Origin: Planctomycetota bacterium
GTDB lineage: Bacteria > Planctomycetota > E44-bin39
Assembly: GCA_004376375.1 (NCBI GenBank)
Contig: SOJX01000016.1
Location: forward strand, 1 to 64,000
Length of the DNA: 64,000 nucleotides
Reading direction: 5' to 3'
Shown here: piece by piece, positions 1 through 7,888 of the stretch
Numbering within the stretch: the first letter of the stretch is position 1
How the letters are laid out: each line of letters starts with the position of its first letter
Notes under the pieces: generated by a model
What the model saw: only the letters and a program-made list of their open reading frames with translations
The model's database searches: none
Told to the model about the DNA's origin: nothing
Program-made: the position numbers and the translations under genes

Positions 1-360
1 GGGCGTAATCGGGACGCCGACATCTTCAAACATTTTGACCGCCGACTGCGGCAGGAAGGAATAGTACCACGCGGCCACGGTGCGCGTCACGCCCGAAAGC
101 GTGAAGACGATGTTGAGAACCACGATAAGCGCGGCGCCAAGCGCCGTTGCCAGAAACCCCACGACCGCGCCGAAGGTGAGATCGGACTTCGCGCCCATGC
201 GGACAAGAATCGCGACGGTGAGCGCGCCCCCCACCCAGAACCACAGGCCCGGAATGATGAAATTGAGAAGGCCCACGACCGGAAGAACCGACGGCACAGC
301 CGTTACGAGAGCGCCAATGATTATCGGCCCGAGGATGCGGGGGGGTTCTGACACTTTCAT
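1..360 (-). CDS. Hydrophobic membrane protein, 3' end cut by window edge
   Basis: An open minus-strand frame starts at an ATG at 358-360 and runs off the left edge without a stop (120 codons visible). The visible protein begins MKVSEPPRILGPIIIGALVT and contains about three hydrophobic segments (residues ~9-28, ~33-50, ~60-85), so it is an integral membrane protein. Segment order and the motif of a hydrophobic helix, Pro-rich turn and a G/A-rich third helix match residues ~37-108 of the next upstream gene (436-1242), so the two look like tandem paralogues. The gap between them is 75 bp of an inverted 'cgatttgcgattt/aatcgtaaatcg' repeat. Function is unknown. Confidence 0.7.
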   Translation of the reverse strand, partial: MKVSEPPRILGPIIIGALVTAVPSVLPVVGLLNFIIPGLWFWVGGALTVAILVRMGAKSDLTFGAVVGFLATALGAALIVVLNIVFTLSGVTRTVAAWYYSFLPQSAVKMFEDVGVPITP

Positions 361-435
361 ACCTGAATGGATTTTCGATTTGCGATTTCTTTCAATCGAC
401 AATCGTAAATCGGCAATCGTAAATCGAAGTATCCC

Positions 436-1242
436 TTATTTGGCGTCGTTTTCAAACGGATTTTTCGGGCCGGCCGCGGTCGGCTCCGGTGCGTCCGTTT
501 TGGCAGCCTCCGCATCCGCGTCCGGCGGCCTGGCCTGCTCGGGCGGCTTGTAGGCATAAATAGACGCTCCGATAATACCGCCGACGGTTCCAAAGATGAA
601 AAATCCCACTTCGAGGAAAAGGAAGTGCAGCACAATGCGGGCCGCCGCGGTCCCGGCGGAAATCCGCACGGGAACGCCGGTGGATTCGGGGTCGCTGAGC
701 CTGAGGCCTTTCTTGTCGACGTAATAACCGGGATGGTCGACCTTGTTCCAGGACATAATCGCGAACGCGTGGTGCGGCCTGGGGAACCACCGCAGCAGAA
801 CGTCGTTCAGGAGGTTCGCCTGCTGGTTCCCGGATTTCCACGGCATATTCACGTTGCGGATGATTTCGTGCGCGTTCGCGTTCTTGAACGCCCACTTCGA
901 CAGCGCCCACGAGCTTGTTGCGGAAAGCGGGGTAGCGATGACGGCGCCGAGTATGCCGGCGATCGCGCCGACGATGGCGCCGTGCTGGAGCTTGATCTTC
1001 GGATATATCCCGGAGAAAATCTTCGCCGCCATAATGCCCGCGATCCACGCCCATGCGAAAAGGATCAGGTTCGGGAAGTTGAGGAACGGCAGGCCCGAAA
1101 CGATGCCGAGGAAGATCCCCGCCACGAGAAACGGCTTGTTGAAGTTCGGTTTCTTCCGCTTGCGCTTCCCGGCCGGTTTTTCCCCGCCCGGCGGTTTCGG
1201 GGTTTCGTCCTGTTTTTTCGGTGCACCAGATTCGTCAGACAT
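436..1242 (-). CDS. Hypothetical polytopic membrane protein, paralogue of the gene at the left edge
   Basis: 268 residues. A charged Lys/Pro-rich cytosolic N-terminus (1-35) is followed by three close hydrophobic helices (~37-53, ~58-76, ~89-108), a soluble loop (~110-200, containing WFPRPHHAFAIMSWNK), a fourth helix (~205-230) and a Pro/Ala/Asp-rich tail. The ATG start has a GGAGAGG-like ribosome site about 8 bases upstream. The first three helices align by eye with the truncated neighbour, suggesting a tandem duplication. No enzyme motif is visible; it could be a small structural membrane protein. The fold assignment is limited to topology. Confidence 0.75.
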   Translation of the reverse strand: MSDESGAPKKQDETPKPPGGEKPAGKRKRKKPNFNKPFLVAGIFLGIVSGLPFLNFPNLILFAWAWIAGIMAAKIFSGIYPKIKLQHGAIVGAIAGILGAVIATPLSATSSWALSKWAFKNANAHEIIRNVNMPWKSGNQQANLLNDVLLRWFPRPHHAFAIMSWNKVDHPGYYVDKKGLRLSDPESTGVPVRISAGTAAARIVLHFLFLEVGFFIFGTVGGIIGASIYAYKPPEQARPPDADAEAAKTDAPEPTAAGPKNPFENDAK

Positions 1243-1377
1243 GTAATATCCTCTCCAATCTATGTCCGGAGTACTTCGCGGCTGGACGTAGACGATTCAG
1301 GGCCGTGCGTAAATTCTGCTTTTACCCTTTACGCGAACTTATTTTACCGCGCAAAGCGCCGACCTTCAACCGGAAAA

Positions 1378-1430
1378 TGGAATTTCGGTTATTCGGTTAT
1401 TCGGTTGTTCGGTTGTTCGGTTTTATTTTT
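1378..1430. repeat. Short tandem array, unit like TCGGTTGT/TCGGTTAT
   Basis: About six near-identical 8-bp units of the type 'ttcggttattcggttgttcgg' occupy the gap between the membrane protein and the lipoprotein gene. Apart from this array I see nothing else in the 260-bp gap. Confidence 0.8.
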
Positions 1431-1502
1431 CTTCTTTTTCAGGTTCTTCGGGGGCGGGTTTGTCTTTGCCGACCCTGGACCAGTCGACTTCCTGCAATCG
1501 CG

Positions 1503-2222
1503 TCAGAACCTGGCGCCGAATGAAATCCATATGCTCGGCTCGCCGCCGACGCTGGCCTTTTCCGAGCGCCGGTCGATGGTGACGGAGCCGATTGTGGTTT
1601 CAAGGTCGAGCGTCGTTCGGACCCATGAGTAGCCTGCGCCGAATTCCAGCCTGTATTCCCCGAAGGCGAACACCACGCCGGCGCCCGCGCCGCCGCCGAA
1701 GCCGTCGCCGTCGCCCTCGGTGTCGGCCTTCCCGGCGATGCTCATGGCCTTTTCCACGCCGTCGTAGATTCCGTATTGCCAGAGGACCCATCCCCTCACG
1801 AACGGCCAGACGCCGTCGTCGGCCTCGAACATGTAGCGGAGCCCCACCTGGAACTCGGTGCCGAAAGTTTCTCCGACAGTTTTTACCATGGTCGACAGGG
1901 AATTATTATATTCTTCGCCCTTCTCCCTTATCTTTATCGCAAGAACGGCCCAGTCGACGGCGACGCCGTTTTCCGAGAGCACGTGCACGCCCTCCACGCC
2001 GAACTCGGGCCACTTGTTTTTCCGCCAGTGCCTTCTCTCGACCCGCCGCGCGCCTCCGTGGGCCATCAGCCACGTCTCGGGCTTGATTTTTTCCACGCCG
2101 TTTCCGTATCCTTCGTCATCATAGTCATAATCATCGTCATCGTAAAAGGAGACAAAGCTGTTGCCCGCGCACCCCGCAAGAAGCGCTACTATAATAAATA
2201 TGTTCAGCGAAATGAGTTTCAA
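1503..2222 (-). CDS. Lipoprotein with probable outer-membrane beta-barrel C-terminus
   Basis: 239 residues. The N-terminus MKLISLNIFIIVALLAGCAG is a lipoprotein signal with lipobox LAGC (Cys18). An Asp/Tyr-rich acidic stretch (~29-40) follows. The second half alternates hydrophobic and polar residues (GTEFQVGLRYMF, YRLEFGAGYSW) and the chain ends in ...WISFGARF, a terminal Phe typical of outer-membrane barrel strands. A barrel that is also lipidated is unusual, so either the barrel or the lipid reading may be wrong. The start codon is TTG (2220-2222), chosen because no ATG or GTG precedes the signal. No family recognised. Confidence 0.7.
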   Translation of the reverse strand: MKLISLNIFIIVALLAGCAGNSFVSFYDDDDYDYDDEGYGNGVEKIKPETWLMAHGGARRVERRHWRKNKWPEFGVEGVHVLSENGVAVDWAVLAIKIREKGEEYNNSLSTMVKTVGETFGTEFQVGLRYMFEADDGVWPFVRGWVLWQYGIYDGVEKAMSIAGKADTEGDGDGFGGGAGAGVVFAFGEYRLEFGAGYSWVRTTLDLETTIGSVTIDRRSEKASVGGEPSIWISFGARF

Positions 2223-2364
2223 GGTCGGTTCCCTTCCCTGCGAGTAAGCGAATCAGCCGGTTTTCCAGGGCAGTTGCCGCACCCCTTATAACATTTCACG
2301 CGGCAGGTTTCATTGATAAATATTGAGTTGAGCGCAACCAGAAATGTACTTTATCTCTTTTCCA

Positions 2365-2475
2365 GCGCCGCGCAGACCACACCGGCCACGCGCGGCCGCT
2401 AACCGACTGATTATTTCCCTGTTTCCTTTTTTCCTTGTTTCCTTGTTCCCTTGTTCTCTTGTTTACTTGTTTCCT
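2365..2475. repeat. GC-rich palindrome family A plus CCTTGTTT tandem array
   Basis: A GC-rich inverted repeat with the core 'cagaccacaccggccac' flanked by gcgccgcg/cgcggccgc (2365-2402) recurs at 9191 and 45345. It is followed by a 'ccttgttt' 8-bp array (about 2413-2475). The array overlaps the 3' end of the gene at 2411-3385 and encodes its last ~20 residues. Confidence 0.8.
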
Positions 2476-3385
2476 TGACGTCGCCGGGGGATTTGTCCGG
2501 GACCCAGTACCACACCTTGCCCATCCTTCGAAGCACAATGCCTTCCGACCAGGATTCGCCCTTGATATTGCATTCCCATGTCACGGCCGCGTACTCGCAC
2601 TTGTCGTCGAGCCTGTACTCGAGCTCCTTTACAACGTTGAACTTTTTGGTCAGCAGCTTCGAATCCAGCGTGAGCTTGAAGCCTTTCTTGCCCTTCGAGG
2701 TCGCGATCCCCATGTCGATGGCGGAGTCCTTGTTCGCGGTGATGTCCATGCGCTCCTTGTACTCGGGGTCGAGCATGTCCCAGAAAAGAATCTTTATCTT
2801 GCCCAGGTCGCGGCCGGTGGCCTTGCATTTCTTGCACGGCCACTTCCCTTTTCCCGTGCAGGTCCTGCACCGTATCGTCATCATGCCGCCGCGGCCCGAG
2901 AGGACGCGCTCCTTGCCCGACCCCTTGCAGTACTTGCAGTAGACCTCGGTCCTTCCCTTGCACGTCTTGCAGATGAGCGCCTTTCGCGTCCTCTGCGATT
3001 TCGTGTATCGCTGTTTGACCTTTCCGAGCTCCTTGTCCCTGTCCGGCGGTTCCGGTTTTTTCGTCTTGTCGGGCTCGGGCTCGGGCTTGTCGGGTACGTC
3101 GGCTCCCTCCTTCCGTTTCAGCGTAACCTCCAGCTTTACGAGCCTGCCCGCCTCGAGCGTTACCTTCTCCTCGTAATCTTCGTACCCGGTGGCCGAGACC
3201 GTAACCGTGACCTTGCCTTCCGGAAGTTCAATAAGAGTTTCCCCGGTCTCGCCGATAGTTATGCCGTTGAGCTTTACCGATGCCTGCACGTTGCACTCGA
3301 CGAGCAGCTTCCCCTCATCGTCCGCGAGCGCCGGCAGCGGCAAAAGCAATATCAGCGCCACGGCAAGAAAATGATAACGCATCAT
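2411..3385 (-). CDS. Exported PEGA-domain protein with DnaJ-type CxxCxGxG zinc fingers
   Basis: 324 residues. The signal peptide (1-21, ...LPLPALA) is followed by a PEGA domain (~25-92: LLVECNVQASVKLNGITIGE and the hallmark 'LPEGKVTVTVSATGYEDYEE'). A Pro/Glu/Lys linker (~93-125) follows, then four CxxC units in two pairs (CKTCKGR, CKYCKGSG, CRTCTGKG, CKKCKATG) and an uncharacterised C-terminal domain. PEGA domains usually bind the cell surface or wall, and DnaJ cysteine repeats normally bind zinc and unfolded protein. There is no J domain here. The final ~20 Lys/Gln/Glu-rich residues are encoded by the short tandem repeat array, so the natural end may have been shifted by repeat expansion. 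Related zinc-finger arrays occur at 11206 and 12231. Confidence 0.8.
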   Translation of the reverse strand: MMRYHFLAVALILLLPLPALADDEGKLLVECNVQASVKLNGITIGETGETLIELPEGKVTVTVSATGYEDYEEKVTLEAGRLVKLEVTLKRKEGADVPDKPEPEPDKTKKPEPPDRDKELGKVKQRYTKSQRTRKALICKTCKGRTEVYCKYCKGSGKERVLSGRGGMMTIRCRTCTGKGKWPCKKCKATGRDLGKIKILFWDMLDPEYKERMDITANKDSAIDMGIATSKGKKGFKLTLDSKLLTKKFNVVKELEYRLDDKCEYAAVTWECNIKGESWSEGIVLRRMGKVWYWVPDKSPGDVKETSKQENKGTRKQGKKETGK

Positions 3386-3427
3386 AATACTCCTCTTTCC
3401 CTTATTCCCTTATTTCCTTTCCCATCT

Positions 3428-3668
3428 TCCCGCCGTGGAGCGGCGGGACAAAGTAGCCTGGGGTGAAGCGGCTGCAGGCCGCGGAACCCCAGGTAAGGGT
3501 CACCCAAAAAAAAATCCCTTGCCCTGAAAGGGCAAAACAAATCATGCGAATTGTCCGGCCCCTTCAGGGCCGGCGGTAATGTAATCACATCCTTTCCTGG
3601 GGTTCCGCTGCGAGCCTTTCAGGCTCTTCGCTCCACCCCAGGCTACTCTGTTCTGCCCGTACCGGGCA
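3428..3668. repeat. Long imperfect inverted repeat (tagcctggggt ... accccaggcta)
   Basis: The ends are complementary ('gtagcctggggt' near 3452 and 'accccaggctac' near 3635-3646). Internal complementary blocks (ggaaccccagg / cctggggttcc; ccctgaaagggc; cccttcagggcc) give a multi-stem element of about 240 bp filling the gap between the PEGA and ankyrin genes. Repeats of this sequence type are known as interspersed, non-coding elements in several bacterial phyla; that identification is from memory. Confidence 0.7.
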
Positions 3669-3676
3669 AAATCGAA

Positions 3677-4411
3677 TTATTTCTTTTCTTCTTCTTTGAT
3701 GCTTGACCCTTGACTCTTGACACTAGACTCATTCTTCAACTCCTCCCCCGTCTTCGCGCCGCGGGAGCGGAGGAGGTCGGCAATTTTCCGTCTTTTATGA
3801 ATGTACGCGTTGTCCAGCGGCGTTAAATCAAAACTATTTACCACATTCACGTCAGCTCCTTCAAACAGGAGAATTTCAACTATTTCTTTATGACCCCGAA
3901 GCGCGGCATAATGAAGCGCAGTCCATCCTGTATCACGCTTTGCGTTCACATTAGCACCTTTATCAATCAGGAAAGATACTACATCTTTCTTGTTACAGAA
4001 TGACGCCCAATGGAGCGGCGTCCAGCCCCTACGGTCTTTTACGTTCACATCTGCACCATTCAGAATATATAGCCTGATTGAAGCAATGTATCCTTGTTTT
4101 GCCGCAATATGGATGGGATGGCGCTCAAATTCATCACCCGATACAGAAGAATTTGTCTTCCCCCAGTGCTTTGCCAGAAAAACAATATCCGCTTCACTGC
4201 CATTGTAGTTTTCGGCGAGAGCTTTTCTGCCCCTAGTGCCCGACGCCAGTAATCCTGTAACGCCATCCACCCGCTCTTTTGTATCGTCCGATTTCAGCTT
4301 CGCCATATAATGCCGTATCTTTATCGGTGTCCAAGGCAGGCAGATGGCGATTACTGCTGCGAAAAGCAGAACAACGCCGATGCCGAGTTTGAGGGGCAGG
4401 GATAATTTCAT
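3677..4411 (-). CDS. Membrane-anchored ankyrin-repeat protein
   Basis: 244 residues. A single N-terminal hydrophobic helix (~8-27) acts as an anchor, so the rest probably faces the periplasm. Ankyrin repeats run from ~97 to ~230, with canonical units HPIHIAAKQGYIASIRLYIL, GWTPLHWASFCNKKDVVSFL and GWTALHYAALRGHKEIVEIL and a weaker fourth. Ankyrin repeats bind proteins; the partner is not evident. The last ~12 residues (VKSQGSSIKEEEKK) come from a 'cttgacccttgactcttgacac' repeat, another coding end inside a short array. A decayed copy of its anchor lies at 7637-7816. Confidence 0.85.
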   Translation of the reverse strand: MKLSLPLKLGIGVVLLFAAVIAICLPWTPIKIRHYMAKLKSDDTKERVDGVTGLLASGTRGRKALAENYNGSEADIVFLAKHWGKTNSSVSGDEFERHPIHIAAKQGYIASIRLYILNGADVNVKDRRGWTPLHWASFCNKKDVVSFLIDKGANVNAKRDTGWTALHYAALRGHKEIVEILLFEGADVNVVNSFDLTPLDNAYIHKRRKIADLLRSRGAKTGEELKNESSVKSQGSSIKEEEKK

Positions 4412-4452
4412 CGACCCTATTCTAACCGAAAAAACGGCGGGTGCAAACGGGA

Positions 4453-4481
4453 AGAACCCCGCTCACGGTGAACGGGGTTCT
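4453..4481 (-). terminator. Possible terminator downstream of the metalloprotease lipoprotein
   Basis: AGAACCCCG and CGGGGTTCT pair across an 11-base loop. On the minus strand the hairpin lies about 90 bases past the stop of the gene at 4568-5302. The following T-run is weak, so this is a moderate call. Confidence 0.4.
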
Positions 4482-4567
4482 CTTGGGGAAGAGAGAGAAA
4501 AACGCATTACGCGTTAAGCCTTAGATTCTAATTCTCAAGTCTCAAGCCTCAGGCCTCAAGCCTTTTT

Positions 4568-5302
4568 TTACTGCCCTGAATTCTCGACAGTTACTTCGCA
4601 CGCCGGGCCGGTTGTGGCCCCTGAGTATGAACCATCGGTGTGCTCCATGTTCGTCTTGGAGCGGATCGTGTCCCAGCAGGGCGACTGGGAAAAGACTGCG
4701 CCGTTGTGGTTCGAGGAATCGCAGTACTGCATCTGCGCGCCCACGCTCAGGTTCGCCATGACGCAGGGGCAACCCTGGCTGGCCGTGTATTCCTCGCCGA
4801 GCTGCCATTCAAAGTGCCCGTGCTCGTGCGCGAAAAGTCCCGGATGCGGGTCGCCGGGCAGTTCGATATGCCAGACGCCGCCTGACATAACCGTCTTGCC
4901 GTAGGAGCCGCCGCCGAGGCTGGTTGAACTGATCGAGGCCAGCGGCGTCCTGATGTCGCCGTTGGTCGCGTTGTCCCTGATGGTAATGCTCTTGATGTAC
5001 TGCTGTCCGTCGCCGCACTGGTAGAGCATGTCGGAAAGCCTCTGCATCCTGCTCTTTAGGCCGTCGAGCTGCGACTGGGTCGCGTCGCCGCTGACGGTCC
5101 ATAAAAAGCTGTACTCGTTGCTTGCGCCGCCACCGCCGTTGCCGCCGGTCCCGGTGCCCGTTCCCGTACCGGAGCCTGTGCCGCCACCGCCGCCGCCGCC
5201 GCTGCGGCTGGACGAACTGCCGCCGCCGCAGCCGGGGCACCACGCGAGGAGCGCGGTAATGATCAGGATAATCGGCAGGATTCTGATAACGTCTTTTCTC
5301 AT
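4568..5302 (-). CDS. Stalked lipoprotein with CLCA-like HExxH metalloprotease motif
   Basis: 244 residues from the chosen ATG (5302), which has a GGAGAG ribosome site; an in-frame ATG at 5344 adds 14 charged residues before the signal and is unlikely. The signal IRILPIILIITALLAW ends at a lipobox-like Cys (CPGCGG). A Ser/Gly/Thr stalk (~25-60, GTGTGTG) follows, then a globular domain. Residues in FAHEHGHFEWQLGEEY give HExxH plus a following Gly/Glu-Glu, very like the HExxHxxWGxxDEY zinc site of CLCA-type metalloproteases. A surface-anchored zinc peptidase is inferred. The anchor and stalk are almost identical to those of the next gene (5366-6550). Confidence 0.75.
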   Translation of the reverse strand: MRKDVIRILPIILIITALLAWCPGCGGGSSSSRSGGGGGGGTGSGTGTGTGTGGNGGGGASNEYSFLWTVSGDATQSQLDGLKSRMQRLSDMLYQCGDGQQYIKSITIRDNATNGDIRTPLASISSTSLGGGSYGKTVMSGGVWHIELPGDPHPGLFAHEHGHFEWQLGEEYTASQGCPCVMANLSVGAQMQYCDSSNHNGAVFSQSPCWDTIRSKTNMEHTDGSYSGATTGPACEVTVENSGQ

Positions 5303-5365
5303 TTCTCTCTCCTCTCTTTCCCCTTTTCCCGGAAATCGGGGCACGGCCCCCGCCGCGTCCCGGAG

Positions 5366-6550
5366 CTATTTACTCCTCAAAATCATACCGCCTGCGCCGC
5401 AGGCCCAGACGTGGGTTGCGTCCACCGCGCTGACCGAGGCCAGGTCGTGTGAAACGCCGGAGTCCTGAGGCACCCAGGTCTCGCCGCCGTCGGTCGTCGC
5501 CAGGATAGTGCCTCCTCCTCCGACGCACCAGCCCCTGTTCGCATCGATGAAATCAATGCCCAGGAGCGACTTTGAAACGCCGCTTTCCTGCATGGTCCAG
5601 GTGGCGCCGCCGTCCACGGTATTTGCGATTGTGCCGGCCTGCCCGCAGATCCATGCCCTGTCTGCGTCGACCGCGGTTACGCCGAAAAAATAACCGGCGC
5701 CGGAAGGCGGTGTCTGCCTGTCCCACGAGGTGCCGCCGTTCGTCGAATGGTAGATATCGATTCCGGCGGTCCAGCCGTCGTTCCTTGTGCCGAAGCTGAT
5801 ATCGTAGAGCGAGGCCCAGGGAATAAGCGGGCTGTCTTCGTCATACCCGTTTTCTATTACGATAACGTTGCTGTCGGAATGGCTCGGGCTTCCCAGCGTG
5901 CAGATGCGGGCGTTCTCCCCGTCGAAAGCGTAGATGCCCCATTCCTGGAAGTTTGTCGCGGTAAGAACGCAGGTCCATTTCGCACCGCCGTCCGTCGTGA
6001 CAAAACACGGCGTCATGCTGAAACCGTTGCACGGCCCGTAGCAGCTTACCCATGCCGTGGACGTATCGACGGCATGCACGTCGAGGAGTTGCGCCGGGCC
6101 GGGATTGGGAGTCTTGCTGCCGAGGAAGTGGCCGCTTGTCTCGTGCGAAGGTCTGGCATTCGGATCGATGTTTCCGAACTGGTCGACCCATGAATCGCCG
6201 CCGCTATCGGTGTAAAGCATTGTCTGGGACAGGCCGACGGCCCAGCCCACCGTGGCGGAGGCGAAACTAATGCCGTAAAGGTCATTGGTGGTTCCGGAGT
6301 AAACCTGTTCCCACTGGTCTGTCGAAGTCAGGGGGCCGGTACCCGTGCCGCTGCCTGTTCCGGTTCCGGTGCCGGTTCCGCTGCCGGTTCCGGTTCCGCC
6401 GCCGGTTACATTGCCGCTACCGGAGCCTGTACCGCCGCCGGTCGGGATGTATGTGTCGCTGCTCGAATTGCCGCCGCAGCCGGGACACCACGCGGCAAAC
6501 GCTGCAATAATCAGGATAATCGGCAGGATTCTGATAATGCTTATTCGCAT
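5366..6550 (-). CDS. Stalked lipoprotein with Ycf48/BNR-like beta-propeller
   Basis: 394 residues. The same anchor as the downstream metalloprotease (IRILPIILII, CPGCGG) is followed by a long Gly/Thr/Ser stalk (~27-75). A repeating domain (~78-392) has units such as 'YGISFASATVGWAVG', 'VTAVDADRAWICG', 'GIDFIDANRGWCVG' and 'SVSAVDATHVWACG', each followed by 'TxDGGxTWxxQ'. This is the Ycf48/Hcf136-type seven-bladed propeller pattern (photosynthesis-system-II assembly/BNR family). In non-phototrophs these are surface or secreted proteins of unknown role. Asp-box motifs SxDGGxTW are visible. Confidence 0.82.
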   Translation of the reverse strand: MRISIIRILPIILIIAAFAAWCPGCGGNSSSDTYIPTGGGTGSGSGNVTGGGTGTGSGTGTGTGTGSGTGTGPLTSTDQWEQVYSGTTNDLYGISFASATVGWAVGLSQTMLYTDSGGDSWVDQFGNIDPNARPSHETSGHFLGSKTPNPGPAQLLDVHAVDTSTAWVSCYGPCNGFSMTPCFVTTDGGAKWTCVLTATNFQEWGIYAFDGENARICTLGSPSHSDSNVIVIENGYDEDSPLIPWASLYDISFGTRNDGWTAGIDIYHSTNGGTSWDRQTPPSGAGYFFGVTAVDADRAWICGQAGTIANTVDGGATWTMQESGVSKSLLGIDFIDANRGWCVGGGGTILATTDGGETWVPQDSGVSHDLASVSAVDATHVWACGAGGMILRSK

Positions 6551-6573
6551 TTATTAGTTTCCTCTCCCGTTCC

Positions 6574-7272
6574 CTACTCTCCGAAAATCAGGACCCACCA
6601 TACATCGTTTGCATCGACGTCAGCCTTGCCGACGCCGAGCTTTGTCTTGCAGTCGTGTGCGGTCTTGGCCATCCCGGTCTGGTAATAAAGGCCTTCCCTC
6701 GCGGTTCCGTTGCTCGTATCGTACCAGCGGCTTTTCTCGCCGTTGCCGTCGTATGACCTTGCGCAGATTCTGTACTTGGCGGTGTCGAGCCCGTCCGCCC
6801 AGAAAGATTCTTTTGAAGAATTGTTCTGGTATTCGAATTCCCTTCCGAACGGCTGGCCGCTCGCGGCGATCCCGTCGGCGAGCCCCTGCGCTTCGGCCGC
6901 GAGGCCGTCGTCCCACTGCATCGAAACCGGCCACGTCCAGGGAATAATATTCTGCATTCCGTTGCCGGACCCGGCTTCCCAGGGATAATCGCCATACCCG
7001 CCGTGCTGGGCATATCTCTGCCTCATGGCGTTGACATGGCTGAACATGTCCTTTGGCGCGCTCATTCCGGTACCGGCATCGTTTGAACCGGGAGTACCGT
7101 TGCCGCCACCTCCGCCGCCGGTTCCGGTGCCAGTGCCGGTACCGCCGCCGCCGCCGCCGCCACCGTAACTCGGAGAAGAACTGCGGCTCGAGCCGCCACC
7201 GCTGCAGCCGGGAAACAGGAGAATAAAGCCGATGCAGGCGAGAATTATAAGCAGGCTGGTGAGCAGTCTCAT
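6574..7272 (-). CDS. Stalked lipoprotein with CAP/SCP-like domain
   Basis: 232 residues. A lipoprotein signal (MRLLTSLLIILACIGFILLF, Cys in PGCSGG) leads into a Gly/Thr stalk (~35-65) and a domain with the layout of CAP/SCP proteins: a long first helix (FSHVNAMRQRYAQHGG), then MQWDDGLAAEAQGLADGIA, and a closing strand ending DVWWVLIFGE. The family signatures are divergent, so function is uncertain. It is the third consecutive lipoprotein on a Gly/Thr-rich stalk. The ATG has a clear AAGGAGA site. A more canonical CAP lipoprotein is at 48780. Confidence 0.7.
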   Translation of the reverse strand: MRLLTSLLIILACIGFILLFPGCSGGGSSRSSSPSYGGGGGGGGTGTGTGTGGGGGGNGTPGSNDAGTGMSAPKDMFSHVNAMRQRYAQHGGYGDYPWEAGSGNGMQNIIPWTWPVSMQWDDGLAAEAQGLADGIAASGQPFGREFEYQNNSSKESFWADGLDTAKYRICARSYDGNGEKSRWYDTSNGTAREGLYYQTGMAKTAHDCKTKLGVGKADVDANDVWWVLIFGE

Positions 7273-7495
7273 TTTTTCTCCTTTTTTTCGCGAGTTTTCA
7301 AGAATTCTGTATATATATATGCTTCAATAATTGTGCCAGGAGGGCAGATTATGACACAAAGCACAACTGCTGATACTACAAAGAGTTAGATACGCCTTAT
7401 TCCCTGCTCATTATAATATGGGGATTTTATCAGGGCTGAATATGCCCAAAGGACCTATTTCGCCCTTTCGCAAAGTATAACGAGTGACTGTGGTC

Positions 7496-7553
7496 AGGTG
7501 ACTTAATAGGACGCTGCATAAATCATGAATTGGAGCAGTCACCTATTTTTTAC
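7496..7553 (+). terminator. Weak hairpin in the 360-bp gap
   Basis: AGGTGACT (7496-7503) can pair with AGTCACCT (7539-7546) and is followed by ATTTTTT. The loop is long (~35 bases). No gene lies directly upstream on this strand. The remaining part of 7273-7636 shows no coding or RNA signal I can support. Confidence 0.25.
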
Positions 7554-7636
7554 CTGCTTCCCTATAGGGGGGTGTCCCTGTTTTTTTGATTTGAATTTCC
7601 CGAATCCTCCCATATAATACTATTGCAAGGAAAGGG

Positions 7637-7816
7637 TTATGGAGGTCTGAAAAATATCCTTACTATGTCCCCGGAATACAGTCCATGTCCCCGGAATACA
7701 GTCCGGAATACAGTGTTTACTATGTCCCCGGAATACAGTGTCCACAGCAGGCAGATTGCTAATACGAGCGAGAAGAGGACGAGAACACCGATACCGAGTT
7801 TCAGGTATAATTTCAT
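7637..7816 (-). pseudogene. Decayed copy of the ankyrin gene's membrane anchor fused to repeat DNA
   Basis: A 59-codon frame starts MKLYLKLGIGVLVLFSLVLA and matches the first 26 residues of the ankyrin protein at 3677-4411 (MKLSLPLKLGIGVVLLFAAV) through ICLxWT. Immediately after, the frame is made of a direct repeat (see 7668-7742) that encodes 'LYSGDIV' units, and it stops at 7637. It looks like a truncated gene whose body has been replaced by repeat copies. A short expressed membrane peptide cannot be excluded. Confidence 0.65.
7668..7742. repeat. Direct repeats 'atgtccccggaatacagt'
   Basis: Three full copies of an 18-bp unit (around 7673, 7686 and 7720) plus one partial 'ccggaatacagt' copy occur in ~75 bp, replacing the body of the ankyrin-type fragment at 7637-7816. 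Confidence 0.85.
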
Positions 7817-7888
7817 TACTTATATTGTACAGCCAAGCTTGGAGAGTGCAAGTGGAGGGTAACGGTAAAAATGTACATTCTTTTGAAC

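Noticed and set aside
7000..7816. Possible riboswitch or sRNA in the 7273-7636 gap
   Set aside because: Only one weak hairpin was seen; no conserved riboswitch core was recognised.
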